Positions 26,201 to 38,803 of a DNA stretch of 64,000 nt are shown one piece after another. The DNA is from Athene noctua (lineage: Eukaryota; Chordata; Aves; Strigiformes; Strigidae), in the NCBI RefSeq assembly GCF_965140245.1, contig NC_134038.1, positions 65,214,127 through 65,278,126 of the forward strand, given 5' to 3'. A model generated the notes under the pieces. The model was given only the letters and a program-made list of their open reading frames with translations, did no database searches and was not told the DNA's origin. Both the position numbers and the translations under genes were made by a program. Positions within the stretch are counted from its first letter, which is position 1, and every line of letters begins with the position of its first letter.

Positions 26201-29200
26201 ATAATCAAGGTTAGATTTCACTTAAAACAATAACACTGAAGAAGACATTTGAATGTGGAAACTGAAGCAGACTTGAGATACAGCCTCTGTGATATTTGCC
26301 TGGCTTACACAAGCATTTTCTGCCTTCCACCTGAGTTGCCCTGGCTTAGCTTGCTTGCCCTCCCAACAGACCAGCATGCAGGTGGCTTTATCAGGTTTAG
26401 CAGCGGATAACCTGCCTGCAGGGATGATGAGCTCAGGTTCATGGTAGCCATGGGACTTTTGGTCGGCCCCGCACATGGGCCATGTGGGTGCTTCTGCCTG
26501 AAAAAGGTGTTGTGCAGAAATATCCTTATTCAGCAGATGGCCGACAGTGCAGCTGCTCAACAGAGCAAGCTCTAGCATAGGTGAACAAATGGAGACAGGG
26601 GAGAGGAACTCACCACCTCCTGAACTGCCTGCAATACTGTGTTCAGATAGGATTCTGCTGTCCCATTCTGCAAAAAGGAGGTTGAGGTACCCATGCAAAC
26701 ATCTACTCACCTCACTTCAACACAGAAACCTGTGGCAGAGATGAAGTAGGCAACAAGCTCTAAAGGCATGATTTCTCAGATAGATGCATTTATAAATTGT
26801 AGGCATACACGTATATTGTAGAGCAGAACTGGTACCTAAACGATTTGTGTGCATTGATTTTTGCACTAGACTCAAGCTGTTCAGTTCACCTCTGAATCTC
26901 TTAGCAGATTTTTTTTTAAACTATCATGTGACACAAAGTGAAAAATCCCTGTTGAGCTGTCTCTGTCACAAGCATCTCCACCCCTCTGAACTTTCCCAGT
27001 AAAGCATCCATGAGAAACACAATAATGTCACTTCTAGTCATTATCTCATTTTCCAGCTGTTGGTAATGGACACACTGTGCCTTATCCTGTAATGATAAAA
27101 CCGAAACCACATTCTCTGCGTTTATAGGTATCTGCTCTTTCGAAGTGGTGACATCTATGCCAAAATAGGTCTTTTTTGGCTACAGCTGGAAAAAATACAC
27201 CAATAAGGCACTTAGCTGAAACTTAGCAAAATCTCAAAGAGGTGAGAAGGATTATTGTTTTAAAACCCCATAAACTGAATTATGTCTTTTTATGATTTTT
27301 AAATACCGAAGATTTATAAGGAAAAGCAAAAAAACCAGTTCTATACTGGATTTGGTCTTTCCATATTATAGAGTGAAAATCCCTTAAATCATTTCAGTTG
27401 TAGGTACTGCTCAGTGAAATATCTTATAGAGTGGTTAGGTTGAGGATTTCTTTAGAGGGGAGAGGTGTGAACGCAGAAAATCCAGCCAGAACAATGTATT
27501 TGCATACTGTGTATGAGCAAACCAGTGCTGCTGAGAGTGAGACTGCCTGGGGAAGACTAAGGAAAGGGCAGTAGCCTGCAGTCCCCCTCTTCTGTTCCTG
27601 TGAGTCTCACACATTGCCATAAATGACCATCGGATGGCTTTTCCAGAAGGACAACCCTTGATTAACAGACAGCTGAGATAGTGGGTGGCATTTCAAAACC
27701 AGGAGATGGCGTGGTCCCAGCCCGATGGACTCCAGCAACATGTGGCTGATGGAAGAACCCTTGGGTTGCACATGTGACTACCCTAAATTATAGCAGTAAT
27801 GAATTCTCTCTCTCAGTGAGCTAAGATTTGGGAGACCTCAAAAGATATAATGAAGTTGCTTTTACTCTGTGCCCCACTGCCTCAGGCCTCATGTCTAATG
27901 GTCCTTGGCTGGAAGCCCTCTACCAACCAGAATCATTTTGAAGGTGTCTTGCCCACTAGAGTTACCCCCCACAAACTACGATGCTGTGTTGCATGGTGCC
28001 TTGTTTCACTGCCCACAATAGCAAGTGGAAAGCATGCAAAGAAAAACTTCCAACTCCTATTCAAAAGCAAACAATGAAAATACGCAGGAATTACCCCTTT
28101 TGTTCTTCCGTTATTATACCCATCACAGTCTAAGAGGCGGAGAAGAGAGAGCAGCAGATGTTTCCAGACCTCACAGCCAAGCTGTCTGGAAGATGTTTCA
28201 CATCTGGGAGGGAAGCCATTCATGTATGAACTGCAGAAGGCACTTAATCCCTACACCCACAGAAAACTGGAGAAGAGCGTAAAGGCTGAGGCAGTTCTTT
28301 TTTTTTCCTATTGAAAACCTCTGTTTTGGCAACCCAACACTAAGCCTAGGCTGAGATGTACCATTTCCTTCTTACCTTGCCCCTCTCTCCAGTCCATCAC
28401 CCCCAATTTAAACTGGAAACCAGTCAAATGTTTTTCTTAGGCCTGCAAGTTTAATTCTTTGTATGGGTTGGGGTGTCGGGTGTTTTTCAAATGAAAATAC
28501 CTAGTTATGTGTCACATATGGATCTTATAAAGGTGGCTATGTATTAAAGGTAAAACAGAAAAAGAGAGAATTAAGTTTATTATTTTACACAGTGGAGTGG
28601 ACACCCTCCATGGTTAATTCTTGAGTTAAATGAGTTTTCCAGGAAAATGTTTAGCCTTTCATTGAACAATTATTTTAAATACTTTGCCACCAAGAAAGTA
28701 AGGCAGCGTAAGTTTTATGAACATAGGTTTTTTTACTTTCACAGAAAGTTTGCTTGACTGATCCCTTACAGTTCCAGAAACAAATACAAGTGCATTTGCT
28801 TAAAATAACAAAACCACACACAATACTTAACTCATTAGGATGATTTAGCGGTGGTTCAGTATTTCTTTTGGCTGAGTGCTCTGGATGAAATCCCATGTAT
28901 ACAGTCTTGTATTTTACCCCAATACTTTTACTTCAGGTTATACAGTAATCTCTGTCAGATGCTGTGCCCAACATACAGTACAAAAAGATATCTGCTTGTG
29001 GAATGTCTCTGTCAAAAGGGCATGTGCAAAATAGATTTTGAAAATTAAACTTGTTTAGTGCATTACACTTTATGAGTGTTAGAGCAGAGAATTAACTGAG
29101 ATAGTAAAGCCAGAGTCCCCAACACTTAAAAGATAAACACAGTCACTGAGCAAAAGATATATTCACAACTATGAGGAAAAAATTTGCCTTAATTCTAGAA

Positions 29201-30213
29201 AAACTATCTCAGACTGTCCTCTTTCCTCTTCATGCCTAACACATGTAGAAATAAAATCTGTTAAAACAGTAAATTTAATTAAAAGGAACCTCATAAAATA
29301 CATTAGTATAATCGCTGAGTACTCCTCTGTACCAAACTTTTATTGGCTTCCCTTTTTACATCCCAGAATAATCCTTTGTGAAATTTCTCCTTAAATATCT
29401 TTAATTTATATCTCTCTGGATGGTGACACTCACCACTTAACATCCCTGCAGTACAGAGGCAGTTGACTGTGTATCAAGTGTTGCGGCACAAGCTTCTCCA
29501 GTTGAAACTCACCAAATGCCATACTGCCTGCTGATTGTGACCATTTAGGTACCAAAATGTTACTTTGCCTGAGGAAGAGTGACAGAATCCTGCCCTAAAG
29601 AGGAGCGTGTATTTACAGGTCCCATTCTGCCATCCTTCTGCAGATATGTTTCCTACTGGCTTAATTAGAGCTGCAGGGGAGCTTCTAATTTTTCTGGTCA
29701 CACTTTATTATCCTCTGATTACTAGCCATTAGTCTTCATCTTTCTCTAGGGTGGTCGGGCTTTTTTTGCTATTTTAAAAAATAAAATTTAAAAAACAGCT
29801 AGGAATATGTGTTGAAAATCAATTTATCCTTTTGTCAAAGTAATTGCTAGCTGGGGATGATAATTTCTTTGTTCGGAGCAGATACAGAACTATTGTCTTG
29901 GCCTTCTAAATTGGTACGCCATACCCCATGCTGTCTGCAAGTATCAGTATGGAGCCATGCACAGTAGATGCTGAATATACTATATAACGGAGGTGTCCCT
30001 GTCTAACAAAAACTGACTCTTTTTTTTTTTTTTTTTAATGGAAGGGAAATAATGAGACAACCACACAGCATTTTAGTCCACATTTCTCTATTTCCTTCCC
30101 ATAAAAGGTCTCAAAGAAATGCAAAGCACCACTGAAGAGTTCAAAGACATACCTCAGAATGTGACTGCACATTCAAGGCACACTGACATATTCAAGACTG
30201 GATAGCTCTATTG

Positions 30214-30260
30214 GAGGGGGGAAAAAAAAGAGAAAGAAAGAGAGAGAGAAAAGAAGGAAA
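30214..30260. repeat. Purine-rich (GA/GAAA) simple repeat
   Basis: A run of about 45 purines on the plus strand, mixing GGGG, AAAA and GA steps. It is low-complexity sequence with no gene nearby. Confidence 0.7.
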
Positions 30261-32954
30261 AAGGCTCAGCATACAAAATACAATACACAATATCTAGTTC
30301 TACTGTGTGAAACTCACTGCATTCATTTTGCTCACTGAGCAAACTAGGTCCCAGAGTATAACACATACAATAAATCTAGCCATTTTTTTCCATAGGAGCT
30401 GATTTCTAGAGAAGCTAAAAATTACTTGTTGTAAATGATGCAGAGGCTGATGCAGCTGAATTTATAAATTGGGTTGAAAAGTTTGACATGCTGAATTAGA
30501 TTATACCATATAATGCATCACTAAGTAATTGATATGTACATTACGTGTAAAGAAAGCCCCGCTAACTCAAGTGTAACTTTTTTTTTTTTTTGCATTATTG
30601 TGCAACTTGGCCATCAGCTCATTGTCAGTTGAGCAAATTTTCAAAAGGAGATTTAGTCCTTTATGAGCTGAATAAAAATACAATTTTGTTACATTCCAGT
30701 ATTCTAAAAATAAAATAAATACAGGATATTTTTTTTTTTTATTAAGTAGAAAATAAGTAGAAAAGCATCAGAGCATTTAAAGCCCTTTTTTGGGGCTTTC
30801 TTCATTTTTAGGGAACTTTTCCCTATTGTTCAAGAAATGTAAAAGTCCAGATGAAAGATAATACCAGCATCAACTGGAGAAGTAATGGGAAATGGGAAGG
30901 AATGGGGAATATACAAATTTCCTCAGTTAAAAGCAAACAATATAGCACAGATTTCTGTCTTCTGGGAGCACAACGGAAATTTTTAAAAATCCTAACAGAA
31001 AGAAATCTCAGTTTTATACTAGCTGTTCCAGTCTTCCACTGATGATCTGCATTTATTTCAAGGAGATGAGAACATTTCCCTCTGCAATTACTAGCATATC
31101 TGCCCTGATTCAATGCTGATTAGAGCACAGGGTCTTAAATCTCTGTAATCTGTCTGAAATGTTATTAAATATTAGATTTCAGTGTGATTTGTTTTCTTAT
31201 CACTTTACTTGTAACTTTACTGCCATTCACCGCCAAGAGACCTTGAACTAGAGGCTGCGGCTTTAATCTCAATTTGTTATACTAAAATGCAAAATTTAAA
31301 AAAAAAAATGAAGAAAGTTGAATATTACAAAGGAATGTGATTGATAACATCGTGTCATCTTTGTATTTTAATATTATAAACTGAATTTTATGATACTCTA
31401 CCCTAATAGTGACATATTTAACATTTTAAGACTGGGTATAATAATTTTATGGGACAAAATGGGTATTGTTAGAAGATTATACAGTAGTACTTTGTCAAAT
31501 CCTTGTATATTAAATACCAAAACACTATGATAAAATAATGGTAAGAGTCTCTTGGAGAAGAAGATCCATCCTTAGTGTCTCATCTCTGGTTCAAGACCTC
31601 TTGGAGGTCTCTGGTCAGTGAGAAGTACAGTGTGCCACACATGCTACCACACCTCTGTGCACGGGGGTAATGGACAGCTAGCATTTACAGCGTACTGGCA
31701 GTTTTGTTTGAAAATGTGAAGTAGGGGTATTTTTATATCCTGACAACTTCTGCTTTTCTTCCAGGCAATTCCAGATTGGTAGATGCCCAAAGGACATATA
31801 TGAAGGGGAATAGGCATGAGCATGCTTTCAAACAGCACAAGAGCAGCCAGGAATGGATCACACTGTTTTTCCTCCCATGTTTGACCACTTCCCAAAGAAA
31901 GAGATCCTCTCTATCCTTATCACCAGCCATGCTTAGAGTTCCTTATATCCAAGCCCTTTTAATGCACTTCTGACACACTGCTAATAATAATGATTCTTGT
32001 TGATTTGCATCGCATTTTACTTCCAGTGTTCTCTTTCCTTAACCTCCATCTACCTCCCTCTCAGCCCATCCTTAAACTGTGGAGAACCTGAAATACAAAA
32101 GAATAAAAACCACATAGAAATCCAAATCCGTGTTCAGAGTGAGCTACCTCGCTGGAGTGTGGTAGGACATCACCAATGATTATGACATTGGTACAAATCT
32201 GTGGCAGTGAAGGATGGTGACCTTGCGGACAGAGGGAATCATTCCCTGCTGTCAGGAATCTGAAACTCAGACAATGTCCAAACCCAAAGAAAAAGAATAT
32301 AATCACAGCAATATTAGATGTTATGACTGCACTATACGATATACATGGCAGTAACTTTGGAGATGTAATCATATGTGTGCAGGGTACAGATGTACAAAGA
32401 GGGAGGATAGCACAGGACTTGCAGCCATAGAAATCTGCAGATCAAGATACAAACTGAGAAATTCCATTGTGCTTTGTCTGCCTGAATCGCTATTCACCGT
32501 CATCCCAGCAATGTTCCTCCTTAACAGTCTATCCTTAAAGTGCATATAATAAAATGAGGCCACTGAGACTTATACACGGCTTGCTCTCTCCACTGATTTT
32601 AATTCACTAAGTAGAAACGCTGCAGAAGGTCAGTTTATGTGGAAAAATCCGTATCAGCAGAGGCACATGTTGACCCTCCTTTCAGGAGGAAATGATAGGA
32701 TTTCAAATTGGGGTTTCTGTATAGATGAGTCGAGTCCCACAATGAGAAAGGTCTCTACAGAAAATAATGCTGACTGATTTTTATACACACACACATAAAG
32801 GCTTTGAATAGCTATGCCATGTTTTTGTTAGTTATATAGGTCTCTTTGGGGATCTGTAAAGATTGTGGATTCACAAAAATTAAACATTTCGGAGCTGTCA
32901 AATGAAAAGTGTCAAATAAATGAGGTCTGTGGGAGTTTTCAAGTCCATTCTAAC

Positions 32955-33005
32955 AGGGGGAAAAGAAAGAAAGAAAAAAAAGAGGGGGGGGGGGGGAAAA
33001 AAAGG
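32955..33005. repeat. Homopurine tract with 13-base G run
   Basis: Fifty purines in a row on the plus strand: GAAA-type repeats, then a 13-base G run (32984-32996), then A7. Such mirror-like homopurine tracts can adopt triplex or quadruplex structures and are prone to slippage. Confidence 0.8.
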
Positions 33006-36000
33006 CTTATACTTTGGATATCCCTAAATATGAAAAGACAATCTAGCTACATCTGATGATCACGAAGGGGTTAATGTTAGAGTTGACTGCTCTAGAAAGT
33101 TCTCTCCAACAAGCTCTGGTGCCCCTGATGTAGAGCCTCAAGCATGATACTTTATTGCTTAAATTTGTCATCTCTTACTGGTGAGATTTAGGGACAGAGT
33201 TCTTTCCCTAAATCCTCCCCACCGAATGCAGGTCAACAAAGGTCTTACTGGCTGGTGTATTTTCCTGGCTTGCTTTCAGATTCATAATCCAGATTAATAT
33301 CATAACACCTCTACTGTCTGTGTCCCGCTCCCTCCCTGGTTTTTGTGCACTTACACAAAAAGTGAAACACTCTTCATTTTAGCCTGAGATATGGGGTTTT
33401 TATTGTATTTTTAATTATAAAGTATCCCAGAATAGGAAAACTTCAGAGTAAAATTTAGGGAAATTCAGGGATGTCTCTCTAATAGCAAAAGAAATAAATG
33501 AGAGATTAGTTCCTCTGTCGTATTCAGTTTAAGCCTACTAGAAACCTTCACAAATACTAAAGACAAACCTCATCCAAAACAGAATCCAAACAAATTCTTG
33601 CTCCATCCATGGACAGTCCTGGAAAGAAAGGTCACGATCATCTTCCAAGGGGAAGACAATCACAGAATAATTTCTGAGATGTTAGTTTCAAATAAACATC
33701 AATTACCCTGCCTGCGATGTTCTCCCAGGGCTCAGTACAGGAGAGAAACATTTATTTAAACATGCCAGTTTTGTTCAAAGTGAAAGAGAATTCCCCTTAA
33801 AATACTTTCAAAACAGAAATTAACATCAATTTTTTAAAAAAATCAGCCCACATTTATGGAATTAGAAGAGAAATAAAACCTATCTGGTCACAATGAAAAA
33901 GTATGCGAACATTTTGTAGTACAAAGCAAGGAAGTGAAGCTGGCTAATTTTCTCCGAGTTTTGCTTTGTTTCTTCTCAGAAAACAAAGACAAAAAAAAAG
34001 GAAACAAAAACTGAAGGTGGAAACATGAAGGGAAAAGGAAACGCTTGCAAGAAAACTCTCTCTAATTCCACCTTCAGAGATGTCAGCAAACATAAAAAGC
34101 TGCGCCAGCAGCGGGACAAATCCTTATAAATATTAGGAGCCACATATTTTGCATCAGGCTGAAGTCCCAGGGGAGCCGTAACGCCTAATGAGGAGCAGCC
34201 GGTGGCACTGGCAAGGCTCTACTGCCCTGGACCAGGCAGGCAGAGCAGGCACTGGAAGGGGAGGGGGGTGGCACTGGGTTGGATTACCCACCTCAGCCCA
34301 AGGGCGCTGCAGCAAAAGGAAGAGGACTCTGTGTACTTGCACGCTGTGGGGTGCTGTTCTAAAAATGACTCTTCCTGACACATGATTGCTGTGACTTGGC
34401 TCCCTGCTCTATCAGAATAAAAAAATAAAGCAACGACCCCAAACCAGTCTTCTAGAAAAATTGTGGTTACTTTCAACCTGGAGACATAAAATCTCAAACA
34501 CCTAAGAGGTCCACCCCAGAGCTGTGGCACCCCAGCAATAATTAAAGGGAACATTTTTGTATTATGGCACAATATAGTCATGGTGTTTGGACTTGTCAAA
34601 ACAAACAAACCACATTCAATGACATCTGTGGCACAAAAGAGCGGAACAAATTATGGGGTAGAGGCAAACATGGCCACACCATCAGCATTCAAGACCTGAA
34701 GAAAAGAGTGGAAACTTTCAGGGTCTGAATGCAGGAGTGGAAAAGCTAATTGAGCACAAATGAAAGGATCTATTACGGCTGAAAGAATAAGTGAGAGTAC
34801 AGGCAGGACAATGCTCTCATTTATGATTCAAATATCCATGGATAGTGCAGTACAGCTTTAAATACAATTTACAGCCTTGATTACAAATGACTATGTGCAT
34901 CAACTTGGAAGGAATGCGAAGACTGTGAGCGAGAGAAAGAGCCTGCCTTGTCAGAAAGGAAGGAGAAGGGAATAAGTGAAGGCAGAGCTGGGCTGGACAC
35001 TCAGAAGCGATTGGAATGTGCAGAATTATGAAATAGCGCTTTTAAAAACCTGAAGATGAACTGATTAGTGGGCAAGAAGGCTCACATTTAAAATAACCGA
35101 ATTGCCCAGTGATAAGATTATAAAGGGAGATTTATGCTAGATAATCACAGTGCGATGAGGGGGAAGGGAGTATCATTCTGTCCCCGTGTCTTCCAAAAGC
35201 AAAATATAAAAATATGAATGTGGTAAAAATAATAAGCACTTGAAATGAAGAGCAAGGACAGGCTCCTACTTTTATGGAAAGCAGCAGCAGCTTTTTTCCT
35301 CAGCCTACACAAGACCCCAAAACTGGTCTGAAACCACTCAAGTTATGACTGACTTTCTACCCAGAAATCTCTGTATCCTCACTGAACTTTGTTTTTTTAA
35401 GCTGTGCTATGTTTTCTGGACCAAACATTACTTCTGTTAAATTGACAGTTAAATTTTCACTGAGTTTGAAAATTCTAAAAAAATCTTATGAAAACTGTAA
35501 CATGATTTGGGATGTGTAGCAAGAAAATTAGCACTAGCCTCTCATGGATGGACACTGGCCCAAAGAGTGCACCCTGAGGTTGCACAGGCTGTATGTTCTA
35601 ATGCTTTCTAGTCATACCACAGCAGCTAGCAATAGTCATGAAGAAGCCATCAACCCTCGACAGGTCACAATTTCCCAATTCTCCCGGAGCCTGTCTGAAA
35701 CCAGAAACTCACTAAAAAGCAACTGGTGGGAGCTAGACCTCAGCAACAAGGAGAAAGGTACAAGCAGAAGCAAACAGCGGATGAAGTTGTGACCTTCACA
35801 CCCACAGGACATCAGCACCTGAGAACTCGTCCATGAGACACTCTTTACTGGTACTGGCTACACAATCAGACTAAGGATGCGTTCACCTCTTTCCCTAGGT
35901 GGCCCCGAGACGTTGTTTCTTCCAAGTGGAAATCACTTACTCGAAGTGATCTGAGCATCCATGACTGTCAGGCTTAATTACTGGCAGTGCACCATATGCT

Positions 36001-38717
36001 TAGGAGTGAAACCCAAATTTAAACAGCCTCCATGCCTAGTGCAATATGCCGCAGTCCTTTGACTAAATAAAATTAAGGGAATGTACATATATCCCTGCAA
36101 CATCCTAACCAGCTCCTATCGAATGCTCTTCAGAATCAGTTTCCAAAATGTGCAGGTAGTGAGAACGATCAAACATCAGGAATTACCTCACCTCTTATAA
36201 CCAAGAGCAGCAATCTTTGTGATTATGTGCATGGGAGTCTGTAACTGTGTAATGAAGAGGAAGAAAACGACAGGCTTCTTGTTGATTAATTCAAGACGAC
36301 GGAGCCCTCGCCTATGAGCCCAAAAAATAACCTCACAAAGGACAAAACCAAAGTCTCCTCTGTTTTCCTCATCATAACCATCCACTGCAGAGCACAATAA
36401 TGCTGGGGCAAGTGTGTGTATTTTTACTTCTTTTGTAAGGGTTCAGCTGGCACCTTTCTTAAGAGAGGCAGTTAGTATGAGTTGCCAAACATAGTACCAT
36501 TTCCACACAATTATTCATTTTTTAAGGACATTGTTTTTGAAATGAAAAGAGAATGAAACTATATGGCATGTGCTCCTATTCTCAGATTGGGTGTGGAAGA
36601 AAATAATGCCCACACACTGCTATACAATTAGGTCTGTCTTGGAAAGGAATTATACTGATGTTTTTCTAAGCAATGCCAGGTGGTTTATTCACCAAATAAT
36701 GAGACACTAAACGGATCTAAAGATTCTTGGCAACTGGCAAATGCTTACCTTGGACTCCCTAGTTCTCTCTTCAAGAAATGGTTTGCTTTTCCCAAGAGTT
36801 TTCTTAAGCAGCTCAGCTGTGATTAAAAGCAAATAACAGTGGACTGAAGGTTGGTTAACTTACACTTGTTTAACGATACAGCTCAAGGAACTGTGAGTGC
36901 ACATCAGATGTCTCTCACTGATTCAGTAAACAGCTTCAGCTACTGGAAGACCTTATTTTCAAAGTCCATAATTCTCCTTTAAAAAAACAAAACCAAAAAA
37001 CCCCCCAACAAGCAAAATCTGTTGTGGTTAAATTTTCTCTAGTCTCACTCTGCCCAAAATCCTATTAAGAAAAAAAAAAAAAAAGTTTTAGCTACATTTA
37101 TAGCAAGAGCAATAAAACCCAGACAATCATTTTTGTCTACACTGGAGGGGGAGGGCGGATGACCTCAGCAGTAGAGCACTTCTGGGAGCAGGAGGTGGCC
37201 GTGCCTGCACCTGCGGGCCATGGGTGCTGTGAGGCCTGGCAGTGGCCATATAACCCAGCATAGAGGACAGAAGGAGCCAAGCTCCAAATGCCTCCAAAGC
37301 CGAGCAAGAAAGAGAAAGGCCGTATCTCAACAGACTTATGGCCACCTCCCTGCTCCACATCAACTACAAAGTGAATCCACTCCATGTGGGTAAGAAGGAC
37401 TTGAGTGGACACAGCTCTAACATCTGACCAAGCCCAAGCTACACCCATGGTGGGATGGCCAAGGGCCTCACAGCCGATGTCACAGAAACTCTCAGTCACC
37501 CCATACCACCAGGCCCAGAGAAGCACCAGGACACATGATGTTTCAATGGCAGCATTCTGTCCTCCCGTACATCCCCCACCCATGCCAGTCCATCTTCGGG
37601 AACTGGAACAAGCACTCCAGCTACAAACAAAACCGACCTGGGAACGGTGTGCTTCATGTATATATGCAAAGCAACATAACGAATAAACCTGGGGCTGCTG
37701 AGATCAGGCTTAAGTGTGGGCTTCTCTGTTTCCCCTGCTGCTGCAGGCAAGTACCCTACACAGGCTGGGGTAGAAGAGGGTTCCTGGGCTGGGGTGGACA
37801 CCAAGGTCAGGAGAAGCACCAGCACCCAGTGGGTAACAGTAGCTGGACATCATCCAGGGGAAAGAAAGGCTTTGCAGAAGTGTGCTGTTTTGTAACTGTC
37901 AGTAGATAGCAAATCGATTAGCTGACAGATTTTGCTTCCCCTTCTCTTTGTCAATTTAGGGAGCAAAGTACATTATAAAAAAAGTTAATGATGTAAAAAA
38001 AACCATGCTGTGAATAATTCTTTGCTTATGGTTTCTCCTACAAATATTTGGTGTTTAGAATTAATATTGCTTTGGCCATCTCTGTCCAAAGATCGCTCTC
38101 ATTTCAAGAGATGACTGTTCACAGCCAGTGATTCAAAATTTCATTTATGTGAATACAAATTGGTATCTCTGTAAAATCCTACATCTCAAGTACATCTACT
38201 TAAGAGACATTTTCTAGAATATTCAAGAAAATTCTAAACATACTGAACATTGCGAGGCTTCCCAAGAAGAACTAATTACAATACCCAAATTAATATTTGA
38301 ATAAAATCTTGAAGCAATGGCTCTCTTCTCATTTAAATATGTGACTACTGTCTTTATAGTGTGCAAAGCATTATAACCATTTATATATGTTCTAAGTGAT
38401 ATATTACCGAGTTGAACCTAGTTTCCCCTTCTTTTGTTCTGGGTTCATAACCTTGCTGTATTATCTTCCATAACTCTATAGCTTGCTAATGCATAATTCA
38501 AGCTTCTCTTATTGACAAAAGGCAGCAGAAAGAAAGAATATTTCAATGCCACTTTCCCACGTAGATAGTATTGCTTTCACTTCAACTGGTATCATTTCCA
38601 TACTAAAGCCAAATCTTTTAAAGAATATTAAGTATCATTTTCATTGCTTCTTCACAGTTGATTCACTGGGACAGCTACACCTGTTTACCTCCATCTTCTG
38701 AGACTACATTATTGCAA

Positions 38718-38803
38718 GGTTTTTATTGTTTGGGTTTTGGTTTTTTTGTGGGTTTTTGTTTTGGTTTTTTTTTAAAAAAAAAAAAAATATATATATATAT
38801 ATA
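38718..38803. repeat. T/G-rich, A-run and (AT)n low-complexity patch
   Basis: T-rich sequence with interspersed G pairs, then about 14 A, then (AT)n to 38803. It is low complexity and likely unstable in length. Confidence 0.75.

Noticed and set aside
26222..26710. Minus-strand 162-codon frame
   Set aside because: No motif, signal peptide or family resemblance. Isolated in intergenic DNA.
37137..37583. Minus-strand 148-codon frame in a GC-richer block
   Set aside because: No domain, repeated motif or splice context is recognised, and overlapping frames of 93-124 codons are open on the other strand. It could be an old unidentified repeat but I cannot support it.
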